Assembly: GCA_002839805.1 (NCBI GenBank)
Contig: PGYT01000012.1
Span: forward strand, 1-57,767
Length of the DNA: 57,767 nucleotides
From: Ignavibacteriae bacterium HGW-Ignavibacteriae-2
Lineage (GTDB): Bacteria > Bacteroidota > Ignavibacteria > Ignavibacteriales > Melioribacteraceae
Reading direction: 5' to 3'
Part shown: positions 20,196-29,935 of the stretch, piece after piece
Numbering within the stretch: the stretch's first letter is position 1
Layout of the letters: every line of letters begins with the position of its first letter
The notes under the pieces: model-generated
What the model was told of the DNA's origin: nothing
What the model saw: the letters and a program-made list of their open reading frames with translations, nothing else
Database searches by the model: none
Translations under genes and position numbers: made by a program

Positions 20196-21434
20196 ATGAT
20201 TTATTTATTCGAAAATGCCGCACAGATAATCACCGTGGATACCGGTGGGATTAACTCAAAACCGGGTTCTCAAATGAAAAATATTGGGATACTCACAAAT
20301 CATTCTATAGTTGTTGAGAATGGAATTATCAAAGATTTTGTGAAATCCGGCGGAAAGAAAAGGTCGATTGATAAAAAAATAGATTTGAGAAAAAAAACTT
20401 TAATGCCCGGTTTTGTAGAATGTCATACACATACTGCTTTTGCGGGATCAAGAAGCAACGAATTCCGACAAAAACTTAGCGGAGTTGGGTATGAAGAAAT
20501 CGCTAAAAATGGCGGTGGAATTAATACTACTGTAAAAGCTGTTCGAAACTCTACATTCGACGAATTATTGCAAATTATTCAACCGCGTATAGATTATTTT
20601 ATTTCGCAAGGTATAACCACTCTCGAAATTAAAAGCGGTTATGGATTAAGTTTTTATGATGAAATAAAATTATTACAAGTTATTAACCAGTTGAACAGAA
20701 ACAATCCTATTGAAATTGTGGCTACTTTTCTAGGCGCCCATACTTACCCAAACGAATATAACAACGACCATGTTAAGTATAACGAAATTATTATTAATGA
20801 AATGCTGCCCTATATAGCTGAAAATAAACTGGCTGAGTTCTGTGATGCTTTTTGTGAAGTTACGGCATTTTCCGCCGATGAAGTTGATAAAATTTTTTCT
20901 GCGGCGGCAAAGCATGGATTAAAATTAAAATTACATACTGAACAATTTAACAATATCGGCGGATTAGACGTAGCCCTCAATCATCAGGCCGTTTCGGTGG
21001 ATCATTTAGAGGTAATATCCGATAGTGACACAAATAAAATGGTCGATACAAACACAGTATCCGTTCTGCTGCCGGGTGTTTCTTTTTTTCTAAATTACAA
21101 TTATGCCCCGGCCAGAAAACTGATCGATAAAGGTGCTACGGTTGCTCTGTCCACAGACTTTAATCCAGGCTCATCTCATATTTCAAATCTTAATTTAATT
21201 ATGAGTCTGGCGGCGCTTAAAATGAATATGTCCATTGAAGAAACAATTTCTGCCGTAACCATTAATGCCGCAAAAGCTATTAATCGTAATCAGAGCACAG
21301 GCAGTTTGGAAATTGGGAAAAAAGCTGATTTCTCAGTATTTGATACTGAAGATTTTTCTGATATTGTATATCAGGTCGGTAAAAATCTGAACTGTATTAC
21401 GGTGAAAGAAGGTGAAATCATCTATTCGAGATAG
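20196..21434 (+). CDS. hutI: Imidazolonepropionase
   Basis: A 412-aa amidohydrolase of histidine degradation, hydrolysing imidazolonepropionate to formiminoglutamate. The metal-binding HTH of ECHTHTAFAGSR is at His77/His79. Later motifs include KSGYGL, LHTEQFNN, VDHLE and STDFNPGSS, all typical of HutI. Length is normal. No clear Shine-Dalgarno precedes the ATG, as is common in this phylum. The other hut genes are not in the window; the next gene is a murein enzyme, so no histidine operon is visible here. Confidence 0.95.
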   Translation: MIYLFENAAQIITVDTGGINSKPGSQMKNIGILTNHSIVVENGIIKDFVKSGGKKRSIDKKIDLRKKTLMPGFVECHTHTAFAGSRSNEFRQKLSGVGYEEIAKNGGGINTTVKAVRNSTFDELLQIIQPRIDYFISQGITTLEIKSGYGLSFYDEIKLLQVINQLNRNNPIEIVATFLGAHTYPNEYNNDHVKYNEIIINEMLPYIAENKLAEFCDAFCEVTAFSADEVDKIFSAAAKHGLKLKLHTEQFNNIGGLDVALNHQAVSVDHLEVISDSDTNKMVDTNTVSVLLPGVSFFLNYNYAPARKLIDKGATVALSTDFNPGSSHISNLNLIMSLAALKMNMSIEETISAVTINAAKAINRNQSTGSLEIGKKADFSVFDTEDFSDIVYQVGKNLNCITVKEGEIIYSR

Positions 21435-21460
21435 AATTAAATAATACAATAGGTTTTTAA

Positions 21461-22702
21461 ATGAAAATGAAAAACATTTTTATACTTATGATATTCTTTT
21501 CAATTATTTCTGCAGCTCAAGTTATAAAAGTAAAATCGGGAATTGAAGTTTTACGAGAAAATAATTTTAAGCTGCTCGAGGGTAAACGGGTAGGTCTTGT
21601 TACTAACGCTTCAGGAGTGGATAGTAAATTAAAATCAACAATTGATATTCTGTTCGAAGCTGATAATGTTGATTTGGTAGCGTTATATGGACCTGAACAT
21701 GGTGTGCGCGGTAATATTGAAGCCGGTTTTAAAGTTGACACATATACCGATGAATACACAAAACTTCCGGTTTACTCTTTGTACGGTTCAACACGAAAAC
21801 CGACCGAAGAAATGTTGAATGATATTGATGTAATAGTTTACGACATTCAGGATATTGGCTGCAGATCTTACACTTTTATAAGTACTATGGGTCTTGTTAT
21901 GGAAGCCGCTTCACAATTTGATAAAGAAGTGGTAATTCTCGACCGCGCTAATCCGTTGGGAGGTATAAGAGTTGAAGGTAATTTGGTGGAAGAAGATTTT
22001 ATATCATTTATCGGGCAATTTAAAATCCCTTATGTTTACGGATTAACTTGCGGAGAATTAGCGATGCTCCTTAATGAAGAAGGAATGCTTGATAACGGCG
22101 TAAAATGCAAATTGACCGTTGTACCAATGGAAGGTTGGAGCCGAGATGTATCCTTTGAGGAAACAGGACTACCCTGGGTGGCTACTTCCCCGCATATACC
22201 GCATAATTATTCACCTTACTTTTATGTTTGCTCCGGTATTGTAGGAGAGTTACGAGAAGCATTTTCAATTGGAGTTGGGTACACAATACCATTTCAATCT
22301 TTTGCCACTCAATGGATTGACGGGAACAAACTTGCCGAGAAAATGAATTCGTATCAATTACAAGGAGTAATTTTCCGTCCGATTTATTACATGCCCTATT
22401 ATGCATTTGGAAAAGGCGAAAATCTTGGCGGTGTTCAAATACATATAACGGATTATCATGATGTAGAATTGATGCCTATTCAATTCTACTTTCTTCAAGC
22501 GGTAAAAGAATTACACCCCGACTTTAATATTTTTGAATCTGAATCAACTTCACAATTCAGTGGATTTGACAAAGCGCTTGGAACAGATAAAGTTAGAAAA
22601 GAATTCAGTAAAAATTATAAATTTGATGATATAAAGGATTTTCTTAACAAAGATGTTGCCGCTTTTAAGGAATTAAGCAGCAAGTATTATCTCTATAAAT
22701 AA
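21461..22702 (+). CDS. namZ: Exo-beta-N-acetylmuramidase, DUF1343 (NamZ) family
   Basis: A 413-aa exported protein: signal peptide about residues 1-20 (ending ISAAQ) followed by a complete DUF1343 domain. Characteristic motifs are GLVTNASGVD, YGPEHGVRG, VYDIQDIGCRSYTFIST and LDRANPLGG. NamZ-type enzymes release N-acetylmuramic acid from the end of peptidoglycan fragments, which points to cell-wall recycling. It follows hutI by 26 nt on the same strand; the two may share a transcript though they are functionally unrelated. Confidence 0.9.
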   Translation: MKMKNIFILMIFFSIISAAQVIKVKSGIEVLRENNFKLLEGKRVGLVTNASGVDSKLKSTIDILFEADNVDLVALYGPEHGVRGNIEAGFKVDTYTDEYTKLPVYSLYGSTRKPTEEMLNDIDVIVYDIQDIGCRSYTFISTMGLVMEAASQFDKEVVILDRANPLGGIRVEGNLVEEDFISFIGQFKIPYVYGLTCGELAMLLNEEGMLDNGVKCKLTVVPMEGWSRDVSFEETGLPWVATSPHIPHNYSPYFYVCSGIVGELREAFSIGVGYTIPFQSFATQWIDGNKLAEKMNSYQLQGVIFRPIYYMPYYAFGKGENLGGVQIHITDYHDVELMPIQFYFLQAVKELHPDFNIFESESTSQFSGFDKALGTDKVRKEFSKNYKFDDIKDFLNKDVAAFKELSSKYYLYK

Positions 22703-22757
22703 GACTTATTGCATAAGTATAATAGGGTAACTGTAAGAATTGGAAATTGTAGAATAA

Positions 22758-24440
22758 TTATTTTTTAAATTTCAGATCTACATCACCAACGGGCCATCGC
22801 GCACCAAGTTTTAGGGTGTCAGGATAAACGGAAAATTTTTCGGAATATTCGAACGGTTTTACTTTTCCATAGTCAAATTTATCGTTAACATTTTTATCAA
22901 CATAACCCCAAAGTATATATTTGCCCGGGCGAACCCTCTGAAAATTAAAAACTTGCGACTCTTTAATCTTACTGTGGTATTTTACTTCTGGAAATTCGAC
23001 ATTTGCAATTTCAACTATTACTCCGTCATCTTCAGTTTTTTCCACCTTACCGCTAAGTCCTGAAAACTCCATTTCATTAATCGTTATTATATTCGACTTG
23101 TATGTTGCAGTATCCAGATTATTACCCGCCGCATCATTAATAAACTTGTACTTGAACTCAATTTTATAATCTTCTTTGGACTTTAATTCTTCATTAATAT
23201 TTATTCTAAATGACGCATCATCTATTTTTGTATGACTAAATCCGATAACTTTTTTATTCTTATTCTTTATAGATATGGATTGGGATAAATTACCATCATC
23301 AATAGCGTCATCAAAATTTAAGATAAAGTATGGGTTTAGAAAATCAATAGTTTTTCCGGGGTATTCGGTTTCCAGCGATTGAATTGTTGGAGCAGTGGTA
23401 TCGGGTTTAACAGATACTGTGAATGAATATGACTGATTTGTTAAATTGTTACCCGATTTATCGAAAATATTTTTTACTATCAGGTAATTTTCGTTGGCCA
23501 GTACCAATGAATCGCTGAATGATAAAAAATACTTGCCCGCTTTATTTTTCCCTTTAAATAAATACCTCACATTATGCTGAATTGCCGAAGTCGAATCGAA
23601 AATAGAAAAATTTTTCGCGCTCAATTGGCTGCTGTCAACAGGTTCCGAAAATTCGACAAGTATATGATTTTTATCTGTCATTGTAACATTAGAAACAGCC
23701 GGAGCTATTGTATCTTCAACAGACAATCTGAAATTTAGGGATGTATATAAAGAATCTGATTTAGTAAGCGTTATATCTGAAAAAGGACAAGCGTATTTAT
23801 CGTCACCCGCGTTATAAAGCATATCCCTAAAAGAATCGTTAACGGCAAATATTCTATAAGTAGAGGGCGCCATTCCAGATATCTTATAATTGCCTCGTGC
23901 ACCAACTTGCGAGATATATTCCGGTTTTTGTGTAATTGGATTTGGAATTGTATCGGTTAACTGATAGGCGAAAATGAAAATACCCAATGGATTTTTATCG
24001 TATACTTTTCCTTCAATACTGCAAAAATCTATTTCAGGACCTGTTGAGAAAGTGAAGGAATAAGCCTGCGCCAGATTATTACGATTATTCAAATCAATTA
24101 CATCTGTGCCAACTGTAACAGTATAAGTAATGTTCTTTCGTAACGAATCTTCAAACATCAGTTCAACAGAAGTTCCACTCCAACTATATTCTATTTTGCC
24201 TTTAACAGATGGAGAAATAAATATCGCATCTTGTACCGATCTTTTGTCAACATATTCGGAAAACTCTATTTCAATAAAATTTTCTCCATAATTTACAGTT
24301 TTATCCTTAGGATAGATGAATGTAATTTCGGGAGGAGTTTTGTCAATTTCACCACCGGAAGGGCCTATCTGGCTTGCGCATGACCATATGCCAAAAATCA
24401 GCATAAAAAATAGTATTGTTATTTTTGCGAATTTCGCCAT
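22758..24440 (-). CDS. Surface lipoprotein with bacterial Ig-like (Big_5) domains
   Basis: A 560-aa lipoprotein with lipobox at GIWSC (Cys21), then a Big_5/SbsA-like Ig domain of the type TPPEITFIYPKDKTV...FSTGP. This pattern recurs at about 250-350 (VSNVTMTDKNHILVEFSEPVD) and 350-450. The C-terminal part (VRPGKYILWGYVDKNVNDKF) resembles a carboxypeptidase-like domain end. Such proteins are common, poorly characterised envelope lipoproteins in Bacteroidota and Chlorobiota. It overlaps mltG by 22 nt, so the two genes are coupled, which hints at a link to peptidoglycan synthesis. Confidence 0.78.
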   Translation of the reverse strand: MAKFAKITILFFMLIFGIWSCASQIGPSGGEIDKTPPEITFIYPKDKTVNYGENFIEIEFSEYVDKRSVQDAIFISPSVKGKIEYSWSGTSVELMFEDSLRKNITYTVTVGTDVIDLNNRNNLAQAYSFTFSTGPEIDFCSIEGKVYDKNPLGIFIFAYQLTDTIPNPITQKPEYISQVGARGNYKISGMAPSTYRIFAVNDSFRDMLYNAGDDKYACPFSDITLTKSDSLYTSLNFRLSVEDTIAPAVSNVTMTDKNHILVEFSEPVDSSQLSAKNFSIFDSTSAIQHNVRYLFKGKNKAGKYFLSFSDSLVLANENYLIVKNIFDKSGNNLTNQSYSFTVSVKPDTTAPTIQSLETEYPGKTIDFLNPYFILNFDDAIDDGNLSQSISIKNKNKKVIGFSHTKIDDASFRININEELKSKEDYKIEFKYKFINDAAGNNLDTATYKSNIITINEMEFSGLSGKVEKTEDDGVIVEIANVEFPEVKYHSKIKESQVFNFQRVRPGKYILWGYVDKNVNDKFDYGKVKPFEYSEKFSVYPDTLKLGARWPVGDVDLKFKK

Positions 24441-25471
24441 CGTCTGTAATTACTCACGTTTTTATTATGATCACTTAAAGATTTCGAAAATACATGCCCA
24501 CCGTTCCCGTCTGCTACAAAGAATATATAATCATTTTTTTCCGGAAAAATTGCGGCCATTATTGCTTCTTTGCCAGGATTATTTATCGGTCCCGGCGGCA
24601 AGCCAGCGTAAAGGTAAGTATTATATGGTGATACAATTTCAAGATCTTTAAAATAAACTTTATTTTTTTTATTCCTATGTCTAATTAAATACTGAACTGT
24701 AGGATCGGCCTGAAGAAGCATATTTTTATTGAGGCGATTATGATAAACGCCGGATATTCTTTTAAATTCCGAAACTACATTTGATTCTCCATCAATAATG
24801 GATGCAAGAGTTAGAATCTGATGTTTTGTCATATCCATTTTTTGCATTTGATCAATCACAGACTGAGTTTCAAAAATTTTATCCATCTCCATTTTAAGCT
24901 TGGTAATTATCTCTCTCTCGTTATTATCATCATAAAAATAATATGTTTCGGGAAGCAGATAACCTTCTGCCGATTTAGCTTCAATTCCAATGGTAGTTAA
25001 AAATTCTTTATCCTCACTTAACTCCATTATTTTAGCGGAATCGAGGTTAAATTCCTTAGAGATTAAACTGGCAAGTTTGAACTGCCAAATGCCTTCAGGA
25101 ATTGTAAGCCGTTTTTGTTCTGCAGGGGTGCCATCAATTAAAATCTCAACCAATTGGAAATAATTTAATCCGTTGGGAATATTATATTTACCCGCTTTTA
25201 CTTTTTTTTCAGCACTGTAAAAAAAAGCAGCTACACGCATAAATGTTTTATTCGGAATTATTTTTTTTTCATACAAAGAATCGATTACTACTGTAAGTGG
25301 CGATCCCTGCTTTATTTCAAACTGGTATGAAGAATTGTTTTTGTTATAATTTGGCGCGTAAAAAATAAATAGCAGCAATCCAAAAATAAATCCGAAAGCT
25401 GAAGAAATGAAATAAATTTCATTTTCTGAAATACCGCCTTTGTCTTTAATATTGATAATGTTGTTTTTCAA
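24419..25471 (-). CDS. mltG: Endolytic murein transglycosylase MltG
   Basis: A 350-aa YceG/MltG protein cutting nascent glycan strands at the inner membrane. It has one N-terminal TM helix (about residues 19-40), a LysM-like region (QGSPLTVVIDSLYEKK) and the catalytic domain with Glu229 in LASIIDGES. Further family signatures are VYHNRLNKNMLLQADPTVQY and ADGNGGHVFS near the C terminus. Length is standard. It lies 24 nt after tsaD and overlaps the lipoprotein gene. Confidence 0.94.
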   Translation of the reverse strand: MKNNIINIKDKGGISENEIYFISSAFGFIFGLLLFIFYAPNYNKNNSSYQFEIKQGSPLTVVIDSLYEKKIIPNKTFMRVAAFFYSAEKKVKAGKYNIPNGLNYFQLVEILIDGTPAEQKRLTIPEGIWQFKLASLISKEFNLDSAKIMELSEDKEFLTTIGIEAKSAEGYLLPETYYFYDDNNEREIITKLKMEMDKIFETQSVIDQMQKMDMTKHQILTLASIIDGESNVVSEFKRISGVYHNRLNKNMLLQADPTVQYLIRHRNKKNKVYFKDLEIVSPYNTYLYAGLPPGPINNPGKEAIMAAIFPEKNDYIFFVADGNGGHVFSKSLSDHNKNVSNYRRWRNSQK

Positions 25472-25495
25472 TTGATTTACATTATAATAAATTTA

Positions 25496-26512
25496 TTAAA
25501 TAAACTCATCCCCCTTTAAGGAGGGGTAAGCGTTGTAATTTAATCCGAAATTTTTTCCGTTTTTGAACAATTGCATAGCTCTATAAGCAATCATGGCACC
25601 ATTATCTCCGCAGAACTCAATATCGGGAACCACAAATTTTTTCTTATGTTTTTCCGCAATTCCCGCCAAACTATCCCTTATATATTTATTGGCTGCGACT
25701 CCCCCCACAAGCGATATTGAGTTTATTTTATACTGCTTCAAAGCTTTTTTTACACTTTTTATTAAACTATCTGAAACAGTTTTTTGGAAAGAAGCAGCTA
25801 TATCCGGAAGGTCTGCATCAGGTATATTTTTTATATCCTCATAATTATTTTGGATATAACGTAATACTGATGTTTTTAAACCGCTGAACGAAAAGTCATA
25901 GGGTGTTTTTAACTGAGCAACTGGAAATTTTATAGCGTCGGCATTACCCTTTTCGGAATATTTCTGGATATTAGGTCCGCCCGGATAACCCAAGCCAAGC
26001 ATTTTGGCAACTTTATCGAATGCTTCTCCGGCTGCGTCATCAATAGTAGTTCCAAGTTTTCGTATCGTCATCTCGTCTTCAACTAACAGAAGGAGTGTAT
26101 GCCCTCCGGAAACTGCGAGGCATAAATAAGGGAACTCCGGTTTATCATTCATTAAAAAACCTGAATAGATATGCCCCTCGATATGATTAACAGGAATAAA
26201 TTTTTTACTGAGTGAAAATGCCAAACCTTTTCCGAATGTGAGACCTACAAGTAATGCCCCTATAAGACCGGGACCGGCTGTAGCCGAAATAACATCCAGT
26301 TCATTCACATTAATTTCTGCAATTTGCAGCGCCTGTTTTACTAAAGGCGTTACCATCTGCAAATGAGCTCTGCTGGAAAGTTCGGGCACAACACCTCCAT
26401 ATTTAACATGGAAATGCTGAGACGCAATTAGGTTTGCTTTAATAATTCCGTCGGATAATAAAGCAACCGAGGTTTCGTCGCAGGAGGTTTCTATTCCTAG
26501 TACATTCATCAA
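25496..26512 (-). CDS. tsaD: tRNA N6-threonylcarbamoyladenosine transferase TsaD
   Basis: A 338-aa ASKHA-fold enzyme that transfers the threonylcarbamoyl group to A37 of ANN-decoding tRNAs. It opens with VLGIETSCDETSVALL; the metal ligands His110 and His114 are in NHIEGHIYSG, and LVGGVAANK and FCGDNGAMIA are present near the C terminus. Length is normal. It overlaps the proline dehydrogenase gene by 4 nt. Partners TsaB/E/C are not in the window. Confidence 0.97.
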   Translation of the reverse strand: MMNVLGIETSCDETSVALLSDGIIKANLIASQHFHVKYGGVVPELSSRAHLQMVTPLVKQALQIAEINVNELDVISATAGPGLIGALLVGLTFGKGLAFSLSKKFIPVNHIEGHIYSGFLMNDKPEFPYLCLAVSGGHTLLLLVEDEMTIRKLGTTIDDAAGEAFDKVAKMLGLGYPGGPNIQKYSEKGNADAIKFPVAQLKTPYDFSFSGLKTSVLRYIQNNYEDIKNIPDADLPDIAASFQKTVSDSLIKSVKKALKQYKINSISLVGGVAANKYIRDSLAGIAEKHKKKFVVPDIEFCGDNGAMIAYRAMQLFKNGKNFGLNYNAYPSLKGDEFI

Positions 26513-27414
26513 TTAAAAGAAAAAATACTTTTAGTTATGTACCAGGCCAACTGAGGATTTTCCTGAAGTCTTCTGATTGAATACGCATACCACTGCATAC
26601 CAAAAGGAACATAAATTCTAATTTTATGCCCATCGGCATTAATTTTGTCACGGGTTCCTTCTTTTACTCCATAGAGCATCTGGAATTCATATTTATCTTT
26701 AGGTATCTTTTTATCAGCTAGAAGTTTGTAAGCTCCTTTAATAAGTGGATCATCATGCGTAGCAATTCCGACATAATTACCGTTGTCAAGCATTAGTTCC
26801 AAAGCTTCAAGATATTTATCCCTTACTTCTTCCCTCTCTTTATAAGCAATTTCCGCAGGTTCCACATAAATACCCTTACATAATCTGTAATGAGCTCCGC
26901 GAGAATTTAATCTTTTTACATCATCGATATTTCTTTTGAGATATGCCTGAACAACAATACCAACTTTGGGATAATAGTTTTTTGCTTTTTCATATAATTC
27001 AAAAATTGAATCCGTTACTGAAGAGTCTTCCATATCGATACGAATAAAATTATCGTATTTCTTCGCTCTGTCCATAATTTCGCACAATAATTTGAAACAA
27101 AAATCTTTATCAATAAGCAAACCAAGTTGAGTAGGTTTTAATGAAAGATTTGCCTTTAATTTGTGTTGTTCTATGGCATCAAGAACTTCCAAACATTCCT
27201 GTTTCGCCATTTCGGCTTCTTTTTTATTATTTACCGATTCGCCAAGAACATCCATAGTAGCGTAAATCCCTTTTTCATTCAATTCTTTTACAACTCTAAT
27301 ACCATCTTCTAATTTTTCACCGGCAATGTATCTGCCTGCAAAAAGTTTAACAATTTGTTTAGGAAGCATTTTAACAAAAGATACGATGAGATTGTTAATA
27401 ATTTTCAATGTCAA
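26509..27414 (-). CDS. Proline dehydrogenase (single-domain PRODH)
   Basis: A 301-aa FAD-dependent proline dehydrogenase with a TIM-barrel fold, oxidising proline to pyrroline-5-carboxylate. Typical segments are TMDVLGESVNN, LSLKPTQLG, IRIDMEDSS, CKGIYVEP and ATHDDPL, and near the C terminus YVPFGMQWYAYSIRRLQENP with the substrate-binding Arg-Arg pair. It lacks the DNA-binding and aldehyde dehydrogenase domains of long PutA proteins. It overlaps tsaD by 4 nt; the pairing is probably only transcriptional. Confidence 0.92.
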   Translation of the reverse strand: MTLKIINNLIVSFVKMLPKQIVKLFAGRYIAGEKLEDGIRVVKELNEKGIYATMDVLGESVNNKKEAEMAKQECLEVLDAIEQHKLKANLSLKPTQLGLLIDKDFCFKLLCEIMDRAKKYDNFIRIDMEDSSVTDSIFELYEKAKNYYPKVGIVVQAYLKRNIDDVKRLNSRGAHYRLCKGIYVEPAEIAYKEREEVRDKYLEALELMLDNGNYVGIATHDDPLIKGAYKLLADKKIPKDKYEFQMLYGVKEGTRDKINADGHKIRIYVPFGMQWYAYSIRRLQENPQLAWYITKSIFSFN

Positions 27415-27460
27415 CCTCGTAAAAATTTAGTTACAAAATTAGTCCGCTATTACTTCGAAA

Positions 27461-28096
27461 TCAATCTTCCAGATTATTTTCATTTGTTTTACTAACTGCA
27501 AGTGCATTAAGCAGATGTAACACAAACTTTGTTTTATTTTCAAGTTCATCGAGCGATGAATTATTTTCTATAACAAAATCGGCTCTTTTTCTCTTTTCTT
27601 CTTCATCTAGTTGCATAGAAATTCTATCTTTAACTTCTTCTTCAGAAATATTTAATCTTTTTGTTGCTCTTTCTATTCTAATATTCTCTTGTGCATAAAC
27701 ATGAATAATATAATCGAACATTTTGGCTCTTTTAGCCTCGTAAATCAAAGCGGATTCTACAAAAGCAATTTCTTTAAGAATTAGAATTTCATCAAGTTTT
27801 TTTGAGATAAGACTTAATGTCGCGGGATGAATAATTGAGTTAATTTTCTCAACATTTTCTTTTGTAGAGAAGGCAATTTTGGATAAGAATTCCTTATTAG
27901 GTTTGGCACCGTCAAAAGATTTTGAACCAAAAGCGTCAATAATTTTTTTTTGAATTTTCTTGTCGGTATATAAAATATCTTTAGCTATTTCATCAGCATA
28001 TAGAACATCATATCCGGCGGCCGAAATTATTTTGGAAACTTCGGATTTGCCAGCACCAATTCCCCCGGTTATAGCAATTTTTAGTTTATTTAGCAT
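27461..28096 (-). CDS. coaE: Dephospho-CoA kinase
   Basis: A 211-aa P-loop kinase for the last step of coenzyme A synthesis. The Walker A motif GGIGAGKS is at 11-18, DEIAKDILY follows, and the LID region is around RATKRLNISEEEVKDRI. Size is normal. The gene starts 42 nt after rny, separated from it by a strong hairpin. Function is conserved and no irregularity is visible. Confidence 0.95.
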   Translation of the reverse strand: MLNKLKIAITGGIGAGKSEVSKIISAAGYDVLYADEIAKDILYTDKKIQKKIIDAFGSKSFDGAKPNKEFLSKIAFSTKENVEKINSIIHPATLSLISKKLDEILILKEIAFVESALIYEAKRAKMFDYIIHVYAQENIRIERATKRLNISEEEVKDRISMQLDEEEKRKRADFVIENNSSLDELENKTKFVLHLLNALAVSKTNENNLED

Positions 28097-28102
28097 AAAA
28101 TA

Positions 28103-28130
28103 AACCCGATATAATTGATTATACCGGGTT
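28103..28130 (-). terminator. Hairpin between rny and coaE
   Basis: An inverted repeat AACCCG...CGGGTT with a further inner TATAAT/ATTATA stem makes a long hairpin in the 42-nt gap. On the transcribed strand it is followed by a short T-rich stretch (TTTATTTTATG) that merges with the coaE start. It could terminate rny transcripts partly, or protect or process mRNA ends. Only 6 nt separate it from the coaE start codon. Confidence 0.5.
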
Positions 28131-28138
28131 AATAAATT

Positions 28139-29710
28139 TTATTTTGCGTACGCGATTTTTCTAACTTCGCGAATCACTGTTACTTTAATTTGTCCAGGAT
28201 ATTCCATTTCTTCTTCAATTTTTTGAGCTATTTCATAAGCCAAACGATCTGAAAAATCATCGTCGGCTTTATCGGGTTCTACAATTACTCTAACTTCTCT
28301 TCCTGCTTGAATAGCGTATGTTTTAGCAACACCCTCAAAAGTTTTAGCAATACCTTCCAAATTCTCCAATCTTTTCACATAGGATTCAAGAGGTTCTCTT
28401 CTGGCACCGGGTCGGGCACCACTGATTGCGTCAGCCGCTTGAACTAGCGCGGAGATAGGGTGTTCCATCTCTATATCTTCGTGATGGCTGCCTATGGCGT
28501 TAACAACAATATGATTTTCTTTGTATTTTTTTGCAAGGTCGTAGCCCAGTAATGCGTGAGGACCTTCAATACTTTTATCAACTGTTTTACCTATATCGTG
28601 CATTAAACCGGCTTTTTTTGCTATATTGGTATCGAACCCTATTTCAGAAGCCATAATACCTGTCAGATATGCCACTTCAATACTATGCTGTAATAAATTT
28701 TGTCCATAACTTGAACGATATTTCATTTTACCAATATGTTTAACAAGTTCAGGGTGAATGCCGTGAAGCCCAAGCTGAATAATCGCGTTCTCACCCTCTT
28801 TTATTACTTCTTCTTCAAGTTCGGATTGAACTTTTTCAACAACTTCTTCAATACGAGCGGGATGAATTCTTCCGTCGGCTATTAAACGTTCTAGCGAGAT
28901 ACGCGCGACTTCCCTTCTAAACTGATCGAAAGCAGAAAGAATAACCGCTTCCGGCGTATCGTCTACAATAACATCAACTCCTGTGGCCGCTTCAAAAGCG
29001 CGTATATTTCGGCCTTCTCGTCCTATGATTCGTCCTTTCATTTCGTCATTTTGAATTTGCACAACAGAAACCGTAGTTTCCACTGAATGATCGACTGCGG
29101 TCCTTTGAATTGCCTGAACAACAACTTTTTGGGCTATTTTTTTTGCTTCGGCTTTGGATTCGTCTCGTACTTTTTGAATAAACTGGGTTGCATCTGTTTT
29201 TGCTTTATTAACCATATTTTCCATAAGCATTTTTTTAGCTTCTTCGGCGGTTAGAGAGGCAATTTTTTCGAGACGCACATTTTGTTCTACTACGAGTTTA
29301 TTAAGTTCATCTTCTTTTTTTAGAAGTAAGTTTTGTCTTTCAGAAAGATCTTTGTCAAGAATTTTATTTTCTTTTTCTTTGTTGATTACAAGATCATATT
29401 TTTTCTCAATACTTTCTTCTCTGGTCTCCAGTTTCTTTTCCAGAACTTGAATTTTTTGACGTTTGTTATTTATTTCATTATCAAATTCTTGTTTTTTCTT
29501 GAACCATTCGTCTTTTACTTCCAGTAATTTTTCTTTTTTAATACTTTTAGCTTCTTTTTCAGCATCGGCGAGAATTCCTTCCGCCTTTTCTTTAGCGATA
29601 TTTAAGTTATTACTACCGATTTTGGAATTAAAAAACCATCCTAAATAAAAAGCGACAATTACCAATACGATAGCAATGGGTATTACGTACAAGGGATCAA
29701 ACCATTGCAT
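28139..29710 (-). CDS. rny: Ribonuclease Y
   Basis: A 523-aa membrane-anchored endoribonuclease initiating mRNA decay. Order of parts: N-terminal TM segment (about residues 8-28), a long coiled coil (about 30-200), a KH domain with GRIIGREGRNIRAFE, and an HD domain with HSIEVAYLTG and GLMHDIGK. I start it at MQWFDPLYVIP because GGAGGA lies 5 nt upstream and this is the usual family N terminus. A longer frame would extend into the 6S-like RNA gene and lacks support. It follows zapA and the RNA on the same strand. Confidence 0.95.
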   Translation of the reverse strand: MQWFDPLYVIPIAIVLVIVAFYLGWFFNSKIGSNNLNIAKEKAEGILADAEKEAKSIKKEKLLEVKDEWFKKKQEFDNEINNKRQKIQVLEKKLETREESIEKKYDLVINKEKENKILDKDLSERQNLLLKKEDELNKLVVEQNVRLEKIASLTAEEAKKMLMENMVNKAKTDATQFIQKVRDESKAEAKKIAQKVVVQAIQRTAVDHSVETTVSVVQIQNDEMKGRIIGREGRNIRAFEAATGVDVIVDDTPEAVILSAFDQFRREVARISLERLIADGRIHPARIEEVVEKVQSELEEEVIKEGENAIIQLGLHGIHPELVKHIGKMKYRSSYGQNLLQHSIEVAYLTGIMASEIGFDTNIAKKAGLMHDIGKTVDKSIEGPHALLGYDLAKKYKENHIVVNAIGSHHEDIEMEHPISALVQAADAISGARPGARREPLESYVKRLENLEGIAKTFEGVAKTYAIQAGREVRVIVEPDKADDDFSDRLAYEIAQKIEEEMEYPGQIKVTVIREVRKIAYAK

Positions 29711-29743
29711 AACTTCCTCCAATAATAACAGTCTATATAAAAA

Positions 29744-29929
29744 CCGCAACTGCCAGCGCAAAAAAGAACCCTTTTCCAAATTCACGGTGGGTAATTGCCC
29801 GACGCTTTTTACGTCCACTGTCCTAATAAATTAGGAACCCGATTTCTCGAGTTGAGGCCTGTAATACACGCCGTAAGTCAAAAACCCTCTTGGTTTAACT
29901 TAATAGTTCTATTATTACTGGCAGTGCGG
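29744..29929 (-). ncRNA. ssrS: Probable 6S RNA (ssrS) between zapA and rny
   Basis: The zapA-rny gap holds a 186-nt segment whose two ends pair almost perfectly: the 5' end CCGCACTGCCAG (29918-29929) against the 3' end CTGGCAGTTGCGG (29744-29756), a 12-bp stem with one bulged base. Inside are smaller hairpins, such as TCCTAA-TTTA-TTAGGA and CTCGA-GAAA-TCGGG, and a TTACG/CGTAA pair around an open centre. Length of about 185 nt, a long rod with a central bubble, and location directly downstream of zapA all match 6S RNA, which binds sigma-70 RNA polymerase. Identification rests on structure and location, not on a database hit. Confidence 0.72.
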
Positions 29930-29935
29930 AAACCT

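Noticed and set aside
22703-22757. Shared terminator between namZ and the Big_5 lipoprotein gene
   Set aside because: Only a weak ACTTAT/ATAAGT hairpin without a U-run is present, so support is too low.
28139-29818. Longer rny frame with 36 extra N-terminal residues
   Set aside because: It extends into the 6S-like RNA, lacks a Shine-Dalgarno, and the usual RNase Y N terminus starts at 29710 behind GGAGGA.
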